Below, in pieces: positions 54,997-64,000 of a stretch of 64,000 bases of DNA. Source of the DNA: Sphingobacterium sp. SGG-5 (GTDB lineage: Bacteria > Bacteroidota > Bacteroidia > Sphingobacteriales > Sphingobacteriaceae); the NCBI RefSeq assembly GCF_011043525.1, contig NZ_JAAKGO010000005.1, positions 1 through 64,000 of the forward strand, in the 5' to 3' direction. Within the stretch, counting starts at the first letter, position 1. Each line of letters starts with the position of its first letter. The notes below the pieces were generated by a model. The model was not told the DNA's origin and made no database searches. It saw only the letters and a list, made by a program, of their open reading frames with translations. The translations under genes were made by a program, and so were the position numbers.

Positions 54997-56886
54997 TTAA
55001 ATAAGCTCCACGCTACGTTTAACAAAAGAAGTTAAGTCAGCTCCAGTCAATAATCCCCGTGATAGTAAAGCCAAGTCAAAAGCTTGTTTAGCCAACTTTT
55101 CACTTTCTTCCTCACTACTTGACAAGATACGTTTGATAAGCGGATGGTTTCCATTTACGCTCACTTTGTAATTGTCAGGTAACGTACCATAAAAGCCCAT
55201 TCCTCCGCCTGTCTTAGCCATGTCTTTCATACGGCGCATGAATTCATCCAAAGTCACCGAAACAGGTAAATCGTCGGCATGCAGCGCCTCTACCTGCACA
55301 TTCATATCCGAACGACTGATTGCTTTTTGGAATACATCTACAGTCTTTTTGCTTTCTTCCTCCGAAAGCTCCAATTTAATTTCCTCCTCCTTCTGGATCA
55401 GCTTATCAATGACATCCGAATCCACACGCTTCAATTGAACTTTCTCCCCCCCCTTTTGCTCCAGATAGCCCGTAAAATGACTATCGAGCGGACCATCTAG
55501 TATCAATACGTCATATCCCTTCGCTTTCGCCGTGCTGATAAAACTATCTTGCTGTGCCGGATCGCTGCTATATAGATAAATAATATTTCCGTCTTTATCG
55601 ATCTGAATATCCCTTACTTTTTCGTAATATTCTTTGATGGTAAAACTTTCGTTGCTTGTATTTCTTATCAAACAGAATTCATTAGCCTTCTCCGCAAATT
55701 TATCATCACTCAATATACCATATTTAATAAAGAGACCTATATCATTCCATTTCTCCTCAAAGCCTTTGCGGTCTGCTTTGAATATTTCCTGTAATTTGTC
55801 GGCAACCTTCTTTGTAATATAGTTATTGATCTTCTTAACATTACTATCTGCTTGGAGAAACGAGCGCGAAACATTCAATGGAATATCCGGCGAATCGATC
55901 ACACCGTGCAACAACATCAGGAATTCCGGCACGATATCTTTCACCTCATCCGTAATAAACACCTGACGGGAATAAAGCTTAATCTTATTGCGTTGGATCT
56001 CCAACTCGTTTTTGATTTTCGGGAAATAGAGAATACCGGTCAGGTTGAATGGATAATCTACATTTAAGTGTATCCAAAACAACGGTTCGTCCATGGAATG
56101 GGGATACAATTCGCGGTAAAATGCTAAATAATCCTCATCTTTCAAATCCGCAGGCGCCTTTGTCCATGCTGGATTCGTATTATTGATTATATTATCAACC
56201 TCGACAGATTTGTATTTAGGTTTGCCTTCTTCGTCCTCACCATCCGGCTCCGACGTCGTCTTTGTGCCAAAACGAATAGGAACGGGCAAAAACTGCGCGT
56301 ATTTATTTAAGATATTCTGTAATCTTGACTTCTCCAGAAATTCTGCCGAATCATCATTGATATGTAGAATAACATCTGTACCGCGTGTCGTACGTGTGCC
56401 TTCGGAAATTTCGTATGAGGTGCTACCGTCACAGGTCCAATGCGCCGGAGTGGCGCCTTCCTGATAAGAAAGCGATTCGATCTCGACCTTATCGGCCACC
56501 ATAAATGCAGAATAAAAACCTAAACCAAACCGACCGATGATTTCATTGGCGTCATTGGCCTCTTTGAATTTTTCCATGAACTCTGTTGCTCCGGAAAATG
56601 CAATCTGGTTAATATATTTTTTGATTTCTTCTGCGGTCATACCTATACCATTATCCGAAATCGTAATGGTCTTGGCTTTTTCGTCAAACTTGACATCGAC
56701 GGTAAGATCACCAACTTCTCCAGAAAATTGCCCTAACGAAGAAAGACGCTTAATTTTTTGAGAAGCATCTACTGCATTGGAAACTAATTCACGTAAGAAT
56801 ATCTCATTATCGGAATAAAGAAATTTTTTGATTACCGGAAAAATATTCTCGGTATGGATCGAGATTGTACCTTTTTCTGTGCTCAT
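54997..56886 (-). CDS. htpG: Molecular chaperone HtpG (Hsp90)
   Basis: Bacterial Hsp90 of 629 residues, an ATP-driven dimeric chaperone. The N-terminal ATP-binding GHKL domain has IFLRELVSNAVDASQK, ITISDNGIGMT and GRFGLGFYSAFMVADKV. The middle domain contains FWIHLNVDYPFNLTGILYFPK and VLIDSPDIPLNVSRSFLQ-type sequence. The C-terminal dimerisation domain ends with LLSRGLLTGADLTSFVKRSVELI. Complete. No heat-shock operator was recognised upstream. Confidence 0.97.
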   Translation of the reverse strand: MSTEKGTISIHTENIFPVIKKFLYSDNEIFLRELVSNAVDASQKIKRLSSLGQFSGEVGDLTVDVKFDEKAKTITISDNGIGMTAEEIKKYINQIAFSGATEFMEKFKEANDANEIIGRFGLGFYSAFMVADKVEIESLSYQEGATPAHWTCDGSTSYEISEGTRTTRGTDVILHINDDSAEFLEKSRLQNILNKYAQFLPVPIRFGTKTTSEPDGEDEEGKPKYKSVEVDNIINNTNPAWTKAPADLKDEDYLAFYRELYPHSMDEPLFWIHLNVDYPFNLTGILYFPKIKNELEIQRNKIKLYSRQVFITDEVKDIVPEFLMLLHGVIDSPDIPLNVSRSFLQADSNVKKINNYITKKVADKLQEIFKADRKGFEEKWNDIGLFIKYGILSDDKFAEKANEFCLIRNTSNESFTIKEYYEKVRDIQIDKDGNIIYLYSSDPAQQDSFISTAKAKGYDVLILDGPLDSHFTGYLEQKGGEKVQLKRVDSDVIDKLIQKEEEIKLELSEEESKKTVDVFQKAISRSDMNVQVEALHADDLPVSVTLDEFMRRMKDMAKTGGGMGFYGTLPDNYKVSVNGNHPLIKRILSSSEEESEKLAKQAFDLALLSRGLLTGADLTSFVKRSVELI

Positions 56887-57015
56887 ATAGTCTGTTCTCT
56901 TTTACGTTGTTTAATTAATCGAACATTGCCCATCAAGACTTGTTCCAATCCAATATTTCAAGACAGGATGTCAGTTTCTGATGACAAAATGAGACTTTTT
57001 GTTGCGAGCAGAGTA

Positions 57016-57768
57016 TCAAAAATATCTTTTAACAATACGGAGATTATGCGTATAGCGATCTTCGTCTTCACGAAAAATACCTTGTTGATCCATCTTATCG
57101 ATCCGCACTTGCCCCGATGCATGGACAATCGTCTGCTTATCCATCATTATTCCAACGTGTGTAATCCTCCCCTGTTTGTTATCAAAGAAGGCTAAATCTC
57201 CGGGCTTTATCTGCGTAACAAAATCTATAGTGGTTCCCATATCAGCCTGTTGATAGGCATCTCTTTTTAAGAAAAACCCAAAATGGGCATAAAATGCCTG
57301 TGTAAAGCCCGAACAGTCTATTCCAAATATCGATCGACCGCCCCACATATAAGGACTACCGAGATAATAATCGATCAACCGATAAAATTCGGCATCAAAA
57401 TCGGCTAAACTCGGTTCCCGTAACACCCCCTCAAAGCGAAAAAGAGTATCGCCCATCTGTATCTGTGGTGCATGAATGGGTGTCGTATGCAGCAACATAC
57501 GCTTGTGCTTTCCATCTGTCACATATACCGGGTCTAAACCCACGATGCGTTGAGCGACCGTAGCATGTTGTCCAACAAAAGGCGATACCTGCGACTGCTG
57601 TACCCAGCCTTTGTAAGCCGTCTCCTGCATACGGACTTGTATACACTCTCCTTGGCTCAAAAGCACAACGAGTTCTTCTCCGAATAACACCTGCGATACC
57701 ATCTCACTTCGATGAGAAGGTTCTGCCCGCAGCGGAATAATGGGGAGGGATGTAGTCACTTTATCCAT
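57016..57768 (-). CDS. NlpC/P60 (C40) peptidase with SH3 domains
   Basis: Peptidoglycan hydrolase of 250 residues. SH3-like domains occupy the first 125 (LRAEPSHRSEMVSQVLFGEELVVL, then AYKGWVQQSQVSPF). The NlpC/P60 domain holds the catalytic Cys in FGIDCSGFTQAFY near 168 and the His in GRITHVGIMMDKQTIVHASG near 215. It probably cleaves gamma-D-Glu-meso-DAP stem peptides, as YkfC-like relatives do. No signal peptide is visible, so it may act on imported muropeptides. Confidence 0.9.
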   Translation of the reverse strand: MDKVTTSLPIIPLRAEPSHRSEMVSQVLFGEELVVLLSQGECIQVRMQETAYKGWVQQSQVSPFVGQHATVAQRIVGLDPVYVTDGKHKRMLLHTTPIHAPQIQMGDTLFRFEGVLREPSLADFDAEFYRLIDYYLGSPYMWGGRSIFGIDCSGFTQAFYAHFGFFLKRDAYQQADMGTTIDFVTQIKPGDLAFFDNKQGRITHVGIMMDKQTIVHASGQVRIDKMDQQGIFREDEDRYTHNLRIVKRYF

Positions 57769-57842
57769 AATATATCGGTTGCATAAAACAATTCGATATT
57801 CCTGTTTGTTTTATAATGCGAAGATACTTTAAATAATTAAAA

Positions 57843-58307
57843 ATGAGCTACTCTAAATTTAAACGCATACTATTGGCCGTAGATGATACGCCTTGTTCGC
57901 ATAAAGTGATCGAGTACGCCAAGGATTTGGTTTCCGAGACAACGACTGTCGCCCTCATAACGGTTATACCGCCTACTTCGCCAGCAAGCTATGGTGCTGA
58001 CCCCTTGTTAGGCCAACAGCCTATCGTCGTTCCTGAAGTTTCTGAAATTCAGGTACAAACTGCGCAGGAATATCTCGACGGGCTTTCTGAATCTTTTACA
58101 AACGCACAGGAGATTTTTACCTTCAGCAAGGTTGGGAACATCCGCGAAGAGATTCTGGACTTGTCTCAGGAATGGTCTGCAGACCTCATTGTTATGGGGT
58201 CTAATGGACGATCAGGATTTGACTGGTTTATTTCTGGCAGTGTGTCGGAATCAGTAATTCGGAAATCGCATTGTCCTGTACTGGTTATTCCCAGTAAATG
58301 CGACTAA
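57843..58307 (+). CDS. Universal stress protein
   Basis: Protein of 154 residues of the UspA fold. It starts RILLAVDDTPCSHKVIEYAKDLV, and the ATP-binding motif is LIVMGSNGRSGFDWFISGSVSESVIRKSHCPVLVI, which matches G2xG9G(S/T). It is divergent from the NlpC gene and overlaps rsmB by 4 nt at its 3' end on the opposite strand. ATP binding is likely. Confidence 0.92.
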   Translation: MSYSKFKRILLAVDDTPCSHKVIEYAKDLVSETTTVALITVIPPTSPASYGADPLLGQQPIVVPEVSEIQVQTAQEYLDGLSESFTNAQEIFTFSKVGNIREEILDLSQEWSADLIVMGSNGRSGFDWFISGSVSESVIRKSHCPVLVIPSKCD

Positions 58308-59464
58308 GGTTTGGTTAACTGTGCTACAAACATGGTATCGGCTTTTTCCTGATACCCTGGTAAAATATGCATCTTATTCAATATCATCTTATGATTTGTC
58401 ACCAAATGATCTACAATAGCTTCATTTTCTGCCCGATATACAGAACAAGTAATATATGTTAATGTCTTCCCCGGCTTTAGTGAACTGACAACATTGGATG
58501 AGAGTGAGCGTTGTAATTCGGAAAATGCCTGAAGTTTTTCTTTGGAGAACTGAACTTTCATCTCAGGCGTCCTCCCCCAAGTCCCCGACCCCGAACAAGG
58601 TGCATCCAAAATAATACCGTCGAAGGTTTCTCCCTGCAAAATATGAGTCTTTTGTGTGAGGTCAATTATTTTTTTACGGTACGGTGTTTTTATACGCGCT
58701 CGTTCAAATCTTTCGTCTAGGTTTCGTAAAATTGAGAGGCGGACATCCGACACCAACAGATTCACATGAGGATACTTATCCAAAAGCAATAAAGCCTTAC
58801 CGCCCGAAGCGGCACAGGCATCCCACCATTTCTCACCTTGTTGCACTTCTATATCATCCAACGTCCTTTGTGAGCTTAAATCTTGTATTTCGTAAAGACC
58901 GGCCAACCTATCCAATTGCAGCAGATTTGTTCCATTAGGTAAGGCCAATGTCCTTTCTGTAATTTGTCTGAATTTGATGTCTTTACTTCTCAATTCAGAT
59001 AGTATTCTTTCTTCACTTCCGCGTCGTAAACGAATAAATAAATCAGGTTGAATCAACTGGCTTTGCAGAAATTCTTTGTCATCGATACCTGACGAAAATT
59101 CGGCAGTAAATGGAAAGAAATCTTCTATTACAGCCTGAACATGCGAGATCTTTTGAGAAACGTCCTGCTGTATTGTCTCGTACAGCTGTGGCTGAAGCAA
59201 TTGGACAATCGGGGAGTCGTGCTCACACAGGTATTCCGCATAGGTCAGTCGTTCTAACAGAGGTGCTTCTTTCATCCAATCCCCTATTCGGAAGTAATTA
59301 TAACACAAACGAGAGGTCATCTTCCTATCGGACGACCCCATCTGTCGATTTTGTTTGTAATATTGCGTCAGAAACCGTGCTAACGGTTCACGGTAAGTAT
59401 ATGCATCCAGCGCCCTTTCAAAATTCCGTATGTGCTGCAGGACACGTTTTTCGTTCAGGCTCAT
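58304..59464 (-). CDS. RsmB/NOP family rRNA cytosine methyltransferase
   Basis: Protein of 386 residues of the RsmB/NOP family, which makes 5-methylcytosine in rRNA or tRNA. The first motif, WWDACAASGGKALLLLDKYP, is the SAM-binding loop. The two catalytic cysteines lie in DAPCSGSGTWGRTPE and TYITCSVYRAEN. The N-terminal part is a helical NusB-like region. It starts 6 nt after the lipoprotein gene, so it is likely co-transcribed with the guaA group. Confidence 0.88.
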   Translation of the reverse strand: MSLNEKRVLQHIRNFERALDAYTYREPLARFLTQYYKQNRQMGSSDRKMTSRLCYNYFRIGDWMKEAPLLERLTYAEYLCEHDSPIVQLLQPQLYETIQQDVSQKISHVQAVIEDFFPFTAEFSSGIDDKEFLQSQLIQPDLFIRLRRGSEERILSELRSKDIKFRQITERTLALPNGTNLLQLDRLAGLYEIQDLSSQRTLDDIEVQQGEKWWDACAASGGKALLLLDKYPHVNLLVSDVRLSILRNLDERFERARIKTPYRKKIIDLTQKTHILQGETFDGIILDAPCSGSGTWGRTPEMKVQFSKEKLQAFSELQRSLSSNVVSSLKPGKTLTYITCSVYRAENEAIVDHLVTNHKMILNKMHILPGYQEKADTMFVAQLTKP

Positions 59465-59470
59465 CGGAAA

Positions 59471-60718
59471 TTAGTATAATTCAAAGCCGCCGTACCGATA
59501 CATCCGGATAGCCACCGCTTCGTTGACGTATCCCCAGGTAGCGTTATGTGTAAACCTATAGCGGCTATATAGACCTTCATACGGCTCTTCTACCAGCTTG
59601 TCCTTCAATTGATCCTTGCCATATTTTGCAAGCAAAGTTCCGAAGTAGCGCGCGCAATCGTAGCCTTTGAAAGAATGATCCGAGGGTTGTACGCCATATG
59701 CAGCTTGATACATTTCTCTAAATTTCCGAACATTCGTTCCTTCTTTCATCGTGCTTTCAGAAGAAATTTTTGGCTTTAGATTCGAAAAATTGGGATAAAC
59801 ACTCCAGTCGAAACGATCCCAAAGTGGATGTCCATATAACCGGATGTTATAATTTTCCTCTTCGACTTTCCGAAACAAATTCGTGACCAAAAGCCGGATT
59901 TGTAATTTATCCGTCGTTCCGGTGACAACATGTGTTACCGCTCCGTTTGCCAACTGTTCATTCAGCTGCGCTATAGAAGAGACTGATACGATGTGTGCTT
60001 GGCCTGCAGCCTGTTTGACAACACCCAACATTCCACTTAAAAACTGTCGACCATCACTATCTGTCGTGTTATATAAGACGATGACATCTCCCACGCTGTA
60101 TTCCTTTGCGACAGCTTGTCCAATAGCATTCGAGTGCATCTTTATAGAGGGTGTCAGCGATACCAGATTGGGGAGATTAAACTCCGAAGGCATACTTGCC
60201 GCCAGCGGATTAATCTGAAGAATATTTTTATTCGATAAATTTTGACCAAACGATTTAATCTCTTTTGGATACACTGGTCCGACTACCACGGCGGCGTCTT
60301 CCACAGCCTCCGACTTGGCTAAAGTTGCATTTTGAATATCATTATCTCTGGAATCCAATACATGTAGCGCGAAGTCTTTACCGTCTTTAGATGATTCTTC
60401 CAAACCTAACTGAAATCCCTGATAAAAGTCAAGCGCCAATGCAGAGCGTTTCACATCCTTCTCCATAATAGCTGATGTGCTGATTTGATCAAGCTGAAAC
60501 GGAAGCACTAAGGCTATATTCGACTCTAAAAGATTCTTTTTACCTGCCGCAGCATCTTTTATGGCTTTGTCAGAGGCATCATCGCGATTCGCCTTCGTAT
60601 CCGTTCCAGCTCCTACATTTCCCTTATATTCCGGTGAACGCAACACACCCACCTTCGGTGTACAGGCCGAAATACCAAAAAGCAAACATGTGATATAAAG
60701 AACGAATATATTTTTCAT
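59471..60718 (-). CDS. LpoA-like periplasmic-binding lipoprotein
   Basis: Protein of 415 residues. Lipobox LFGISAC (Cys near 19) shows a lipoprotein. The rest has a type 1 periplasmic-binding fold as in ABC amino-acid binding proteins and the penicillin-binding-protein activator LpoA: NIALVLPFQLD, FYQGFQLGLEES, VVVGPVYPKEIKSFG, DVIVLYNTTDSDGRQFL and YDCARYFGTLLAKYG. No transporter genes are adjacent, so a cell-wall role fits better than uptake. It lies 4 nt after guaA. Confidence 0.75.
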   Translation of the reverse strand: MKNIFVLYITCLLFGISACTPKVGVLRSPEYKGNVGAGTDTKANRDDASDKAIKDAAAGKKNLLESNIALVLPFQLDQISTSAIMEKDVKRSALALDFYQGFQLGLEESSKDGKDFALHVLDSRDNDIQNATLAKSEAVEDAAVVVGPVYPKEIKSFGQNLSNKNILQINPLAASMPSEFNLPNLVSLTPSIKMHSNAIGQAVAKEYSVGDVIVLYNTTDSDGRQFLSGMLGVVKQAAGQAHIVSVSSIAQLNEQLANGAVTHVVTGTTDKLQIRLLVTNLFRKVEEENYNIRLYGHPLWDRFDWSVYPNFSNLKPKISSESTMKEGTNVRKFREMYQAAYGVQPSDHSFKGYDCARYFGTLLAKYGKDQLKDKLVEEPYEGLYSRYRFTHNATWGYVNEAVAIRMYRYGGFELY

Positions 60719-60722
60719 GATG

Positions 60723-62273
60723 TTACTCCCATTCTATCGTTGCGGGTGGCTTTGAGCTGATATCATAAACGACCCTATTAATTCCTTTAACGTGGTTGAT
60801 AATTTCATTTGAAATTTTAGCCAACAGTTCATATGGCAAATGAATCCAATCGGCAGTCATTCCGTCAAGTGAGCCCACCGCACGGAGTGCGACCACATAT
60901 TCGTAGGTACGCTCGTCGCCCATGACACCTACCGATTGTACAGGTAAAAATATAGTACCTGCCTGCCATATTTTATCATACCAACCCGATTCTTTCAAAT
61001 TGCGAATATAAATATCGTCAGCTTCCTGCAAAATCCGTACCTTTTCTTCGTTGATATCGCCTAATATACGGATACCCAGGCCTGGGCCCGGAAAAGGATG
61101 CCGATTTAAGATATTTGGATCTATTTCTAACGTTTTTCCGACACGTCTTACCTCATCTTTAAATAACGTTTTCAAAGGTTCAACTACTTTCAACTTCATA
61201 TAGTCAGGCAATCCACCTACATTATGATGCGATTTTATCGTTGCCGAAGGTCCCTTTACCGACACCGATTCAATAATATCCGGATAGATCGTCCCCTGTC
61301 CCAACCACCTCACTTCAGCTCCTTCAGGTAGTTCTTTTTGGATATCTTTTGAGGCTTGATCAAAAACGTCGATAAAAGCGGCTCCAATGATTTTCCGTTT
61401 TTGCTCAGGCTCACTAACACCCTTTAACTTTCCAAAGAATAAATCTTTTGCATTGACGCCTTTTATATTCAGTCCCATATTCTTATAGGAATCGAGGACT
61501 TGTTCAAACTCATTTTTGCGCAACAAGCCATGGTCCACAAAGAAACAATGTAGATTTTTACCAATGGCGTGATGCAACAGTACAGCGGCAACCGTAGAGT
61601 CTACACCACCTGACAAAGCCATGATGACGTGATCGTTGCCCAATTGTTCTTTCAATTCCGCCACTGTAAATTCCACAAACGAATCCGGCGTCCAATCTTG
61701 GCTACAACCACATATATCGACGACGAAGTTTTTTAACAACACCTGTCCGTCCGTACTGTGTGTCACTTCGGGATGGAACTGGATACCATAGGTATTCGAA
61801 TTGCCGATTTGATAAGCCGCTACCCGTACTTTATCTGTACTGGCGATAATATTGTAGTCTGCAGGGACATCCTTGATCGTGTCACCATGCGACATCCACA
61901 CCTGTGATTGTGCAGGTACTCCTTTCAACAAGGGATTTTGCTGATCTACAAACTGAAGGTTGGCACGTCCATATTCCCGTATTGCCGAAGGTAATACCTC
62001 CCCTCCCCCTTGCTGGGCCAAATACTGTGCGCCATAACACACGGCCAGTAGTGGAAATCTGTCTTGAAAGAGGTTATAATCTATTTGAGGTGCATCTTCA
62101 TGCCGTACCGAATAAGGACTTCCTGAAAAAATCACCCCTTTGACATGCTCATCTAAATCGGGGACTTTATTAAACGGGTGGATTTCACAATATACATTCA
62201 GCTCCCGTACACGCCGTGCTATCAGCTGTGTATATTGCGAACCAAAATCAAGAATTATAATTTTTTCAGACAT
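60723..62273 (-). CDS. guaA: GMP synthase (glutamine-hydrolysing)
   Basis: Turns XMP into GMP using glutamine and ATP. The glutamine amidotransferase half has the catalytic Cys in [14 protein letters not shown] near 78 and the His-Glu pair in [11 protein letters not shown] near 170. The ATP-pyrophosphatase half has the PP-loop [10 protein letters not shown] near 219. The C-terminal dimerisation domain ends [16 protein letters not shown]. Its 516 residues match the family. It starts 9 nt after the M16 peptidase. Confidence 0.98.
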   Translation of the reverse strand: MSEKIIILDFGSQYTQLIARRVRELNVYCEIHPFNKVPDLDEHVKGVIFSGSPYSVRHEDAPQIDYNLFQDRFPLLAVCYGAQYLAQQGGGEVLPSAIREYGRANLQFVDQQNPLLKGVPAQSQVWMSHGDTIKDVPADYNIIASTDKVRVAAYQIGNSNTYGIQFHPEVTHSTDGQVLLKNFVVDICGCSQDWTPDSFVEFTVAELKEQLGNDHVIMALSGGVDSTVAAVLLHHAIGKNLHCFFVDHGLLRKNEFEQVLDSYKNMGLNIKGVNAKDLFFGKLKGVSEPEQKRKIIGAAFIDVFDQASKDIQKELPEGAEVRWLGQGTIYPDIIESVSVKGPSATIKSHHNVGGLPDYMKLKVVEPLKTLFKDEVRRVGKTLEIDPNILNRHPFPGPGLGIRILGDINEEKVRILQEADDIYIRNLKESGWYDKIWQAGTIFLPVQSVGVMGDERTYEYVVALRAVGSLDGMTADWIHLPYELLAKISNEIINHVKGINRVVYDISSKPPATIEWE

Positions 62274-62282
62274 GGCGCAAAG

Positions 62283-64000
62283 TTACATATTTCCTTCTTC
62301 TGGAAGAAGAATAAAGGTAAACAAACGTTCGGTTTTCAAATATTTATTCGCGATTTCTTTTACATCATCAACCGTCAGTTTTTCCAGCTCCTCCCGGTAA
62401 CGCAAGATATACGTCGGGTCTTCTTGATTTTGATAAGCATTGGCAATTTGCCCTAACCAAAATTGGTTTTCTCGCAACTGTACTTCAAGCTGTCGTTTTT
62501 GTTCCGCAATAAATTTATCAAGATCCACTTGATCCGGCCCATTGGTCTTAATCTTATTCACTTCGTCCAACGCCGATTGGATAAGCGATTCATATTTTTC
62601 CGGTCCCGTACCAAAGCCAATCATAAAGGTATATCGACCGTGTGGAAATTTACTCGTCGTCCCCCGTGCGCCGGTGCCATAGACCCCACTTTCATCTTCA
62701 CGCAACCGCTCGATGAGTTTGATTGTCAATATACTTTCCAATGCGTCAAATTGTAGATTTTCTGTTTCGGAATAATCATAGTCACCGTAATAACGGAGCT
62801 GAACACTAACTTTTGGTTCTTTACCTTTATAGACATGCTTCCGGAAACCCTGCTCCGGTTCTGTTATCCCCAGATCACGGGCTTCTTCCTTTCTATCCAC
62901 CGTGGGCAGTGCCGCAAGGTATCCTTCCAAGTAAGGCATTATTTCCTCCTTTGTAAAGGAGCCCACAATTGTAAATGTAAAGTCTGATGCGTCGGCAAAC
63001 CGTTCTTTATAAATAGACAAAGCCCGATCCCGATCTATCGCTTTTATGGCCTCTTCTGTGGGCGGAATACGGCGGATATTATTTCCATAAAGGCTCTTGG
63101 CAACCTGTTCGCCAAACACATATTGTGGATCGGTATCTCTATTCTCCAAGGAGGATAAAATACGTGAAATGATATTATCAAATACATCGCCGTCCAACCG
63201 CGGCTCTGTAAAATATCCGTATATCATTTCAAAAGCGGTCTTTAAGCCTTCTTTATCGCTGGAGCCCGATAATCCTTCCGAACGCTCCGAGATATAAGGC
63301 GATATATTCACCTGCTTACCGGTCAAGTATTTACGAAGTTCTACCGTATTCAATTGCCCAAGACCGCTACTATTGACCAACGCTGCAGCATTAGACGCTG
63401 ACATATAATCTACATCGGAATACAGCGAAGATCCGCCCGGGCTACTGGCAGAAATCAGAATTTGATCATTTTTGAACGTCGTTGGTTTCAATAAAACTTT
63501 CACCCCATTGCTCAACACCAGTTCTTTTGTCGCAATCCCCTCAATTTCTCTACTCGTCTGTACGCTTCCTTTCACCGGTTGCTGGGACAGCAACGGTAAT
63601 TCAGAGGTTTTGTCTTCATAAGCGGTCAGCTGCTCTTGATCCACTTCCTTGAGCCAGGAATTGACCAGTGACTCCGCAGGCAGCTTTTCTTTATCTTTCT
63701 CAGGAGCCAGCACAAGGATGTCCCTGTTGTTGTCCACATAATATTTTTGCACGATAGCATTGACCTCTTCCAAAGTAAGAGTCGGTAAAAGTTGTTTCAC
63801 CAGTTGATACCGATCTTCATTACTCAACACAGGAGTATCTTTCAAAAAATGATTCAAATACCCATCCACATAACTATTGGATTTGCGTTTATCCCGTTCT
63901 ATATAAGACGTTTCATTACTTTTTTGCAAGGCAGCCACGGCACGACTAAATTCGGTTTCCGTAACACCAAATTTATGGATACGATCCAGTTCCCGAAAAA
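62283..64000 (-). CDS. M16 family metallopeptidase, 5' part outside the window
   Basis: C-terminal portion of a large M16 zinc peptidase. The frame stays open to the window end (FRELDRIHKFGVTETEFSRAV), so the 5' end with the HxxEH zinc site is not visible. The visible 572 residues include two M16 repeat-type segments: KELVLSNGVKVLLKPTTFKNDQILISASSPGGSSLY, and a late RLREDESGVYGTGARGTTSKFPHGRYTFMIGFG that resembles the inactive C-terminal half. It may be periplasmic. It leads the transcript with guaA, the lipoprotein and rsmB. Confidence 0.85.
   Translation of the reverse strand, partial: FRELDRIHKFGVTETEFSRAVAALQKSNETSYIERDKRKSNSYVDGYLNHFLKDTPVLSNEDRYQLVKQLLPTLTLEEVNAIVQKYYVDNNRDILVLAPEKDKEKLPAESLVNSWLKEVDQEQLTAYEDKTSELPLLSQQPVKGSVQTSREIEGIATKELVLSNGVKVLLKPTTFKNDQILISASSPGGSSLYSDVDYMSASNAAALVNSSGLGQLNTVELRKYLTGKQVNISPYISERSEGLSGSSDKEGLKTAFEMIYGYFTEPRLDGDVFDNIISRILSSLENRDTDPQYVFGEQVAKSLYGNNIRRIPPTEEAIKAIDRDRALSIYKERFADASDFTFTIVGSFTKEEIMPYLEGYLAALPTVDRKEEARDLGITEPEQGFRKHVYKGKEPKVSVQLRYYGDYDYSETENLQFDALESILTIKLIERLREDESGVYGTGARGTTSKFPHGRYTFMIGFGTGPEKYESLIQSALDEVNKIKTNGPDQVDLDKFIAEQKRQLEVQLRENQFWLGQIANAYQNQEDPTYILRYREELEKLTVDDVKEIANKYLKTERLFTFILLPEEGNM

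Overview
The window looks like a chromosome segment of a Bacteroidota member, most likely from the Sphingobacteriales (Sphingobacterium, Pedobacter, Olivibacter or Parapedobacter type). The evidence is a SusC/SusD polysaccharide utilisation locus with a DUF6377-type regulator, Bacteroidota-style promoters (TAnnTTTG at -7, TTTG or TTG near -33), a flavobacterial-type zeaxanthin gene cluster, and little Shine-Dalgarno signal. Species cannot be fixed from the sequence alone.

Region 1 (about 1-18.3 kb) is a defence island. It starts with a minus-strand pair (an NTase-like/HEPN protein and an unknown partner) beside a frameshifted XRE regulator. Then comes a compact minus-strand operon in the order abiEi, abiEii, hsdR, hsdM, hsdS, a membrane-anchored beta-helix-like protein, abiH and an AlbA_2 gene. 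All junctions overlap or are separated by 8 nt or less. A 14-bp-arm inverted repeat sits just upstream of abiEi. A primase-helicase of the TOTE conflict-system type is transcribed divergently from the same intergenic region. The last operon gene carries an in-frame TGA followed by 83 further open codons.

Region 2 (18.5-22.8 kb) holds an HXXEE membrane protein, an ArsR-SRPBCC-DoxX operon, a truncated and a full copy of a fibronectin-type protein, and between the copies a tandem array with an exact 21-bp period and a 126-bp higher-order period. A DUF983 gene follows.

Region 3 (22.9-32.2 kb) is a small polysaccharide locus: regulator (frameshifted here), SusC, SusD, a GH30 glycosidase and a surface glycan-binding lipoprotein. 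Its composition suggests beta-1,6-glucan use.

Region 4 (32.3-37.8 kb) is a signalling cluster: a receiver protein, a receiver-histidine kinase hybrid, a 7TM-DISM histidine kinase, a SAM methyltransferase and a possible GNAT-like acyltransferase.

Region 5 (37.9-42.7 kb) is housekeeping: pirin, riboflavin synthase, nuoC and nuoD, pdxH, YqgE/AlgH and tRNA-Lys.

Region 6 (43.1-51.5 kb) is one tightly packed operon for carotenoid synthesis and light-damage protection: MarR regulator, crtI, crtB, two accessory genes, crtZ, lycopene cyclase, lipocalin, photolyase, idi and a TIGR01777 oxidoreductase. A perfect 14-bp palindrome overlaps the promoter. No ketolase is present, so zeaxanthin is the likely product.

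Region 7 (51.5-52.2 kb) is non-coding, with a second exact 21-bp-period array flanked by tRNA-3'-end-like direct repeats, each followed by a hairpin. Region 8 (52.2-64 kb) holds a second SRPBCC-DoxX-SRPBCC group, a VOC protein, a SMUG2-type glycosylase, tRNA-His, htpG, an NlpC/P60 hydrolase, a universal stress protein, rsmB, an LpoA-like lipoprotein, guaA and an M16 peptidase cut off by the window end.

Three genes carry apparent lesions (two insertions in the XRE gene, one deletion in the DUF6377 gene, one stop in the AlbA_2 gene). They may be real decay or assembly errors.
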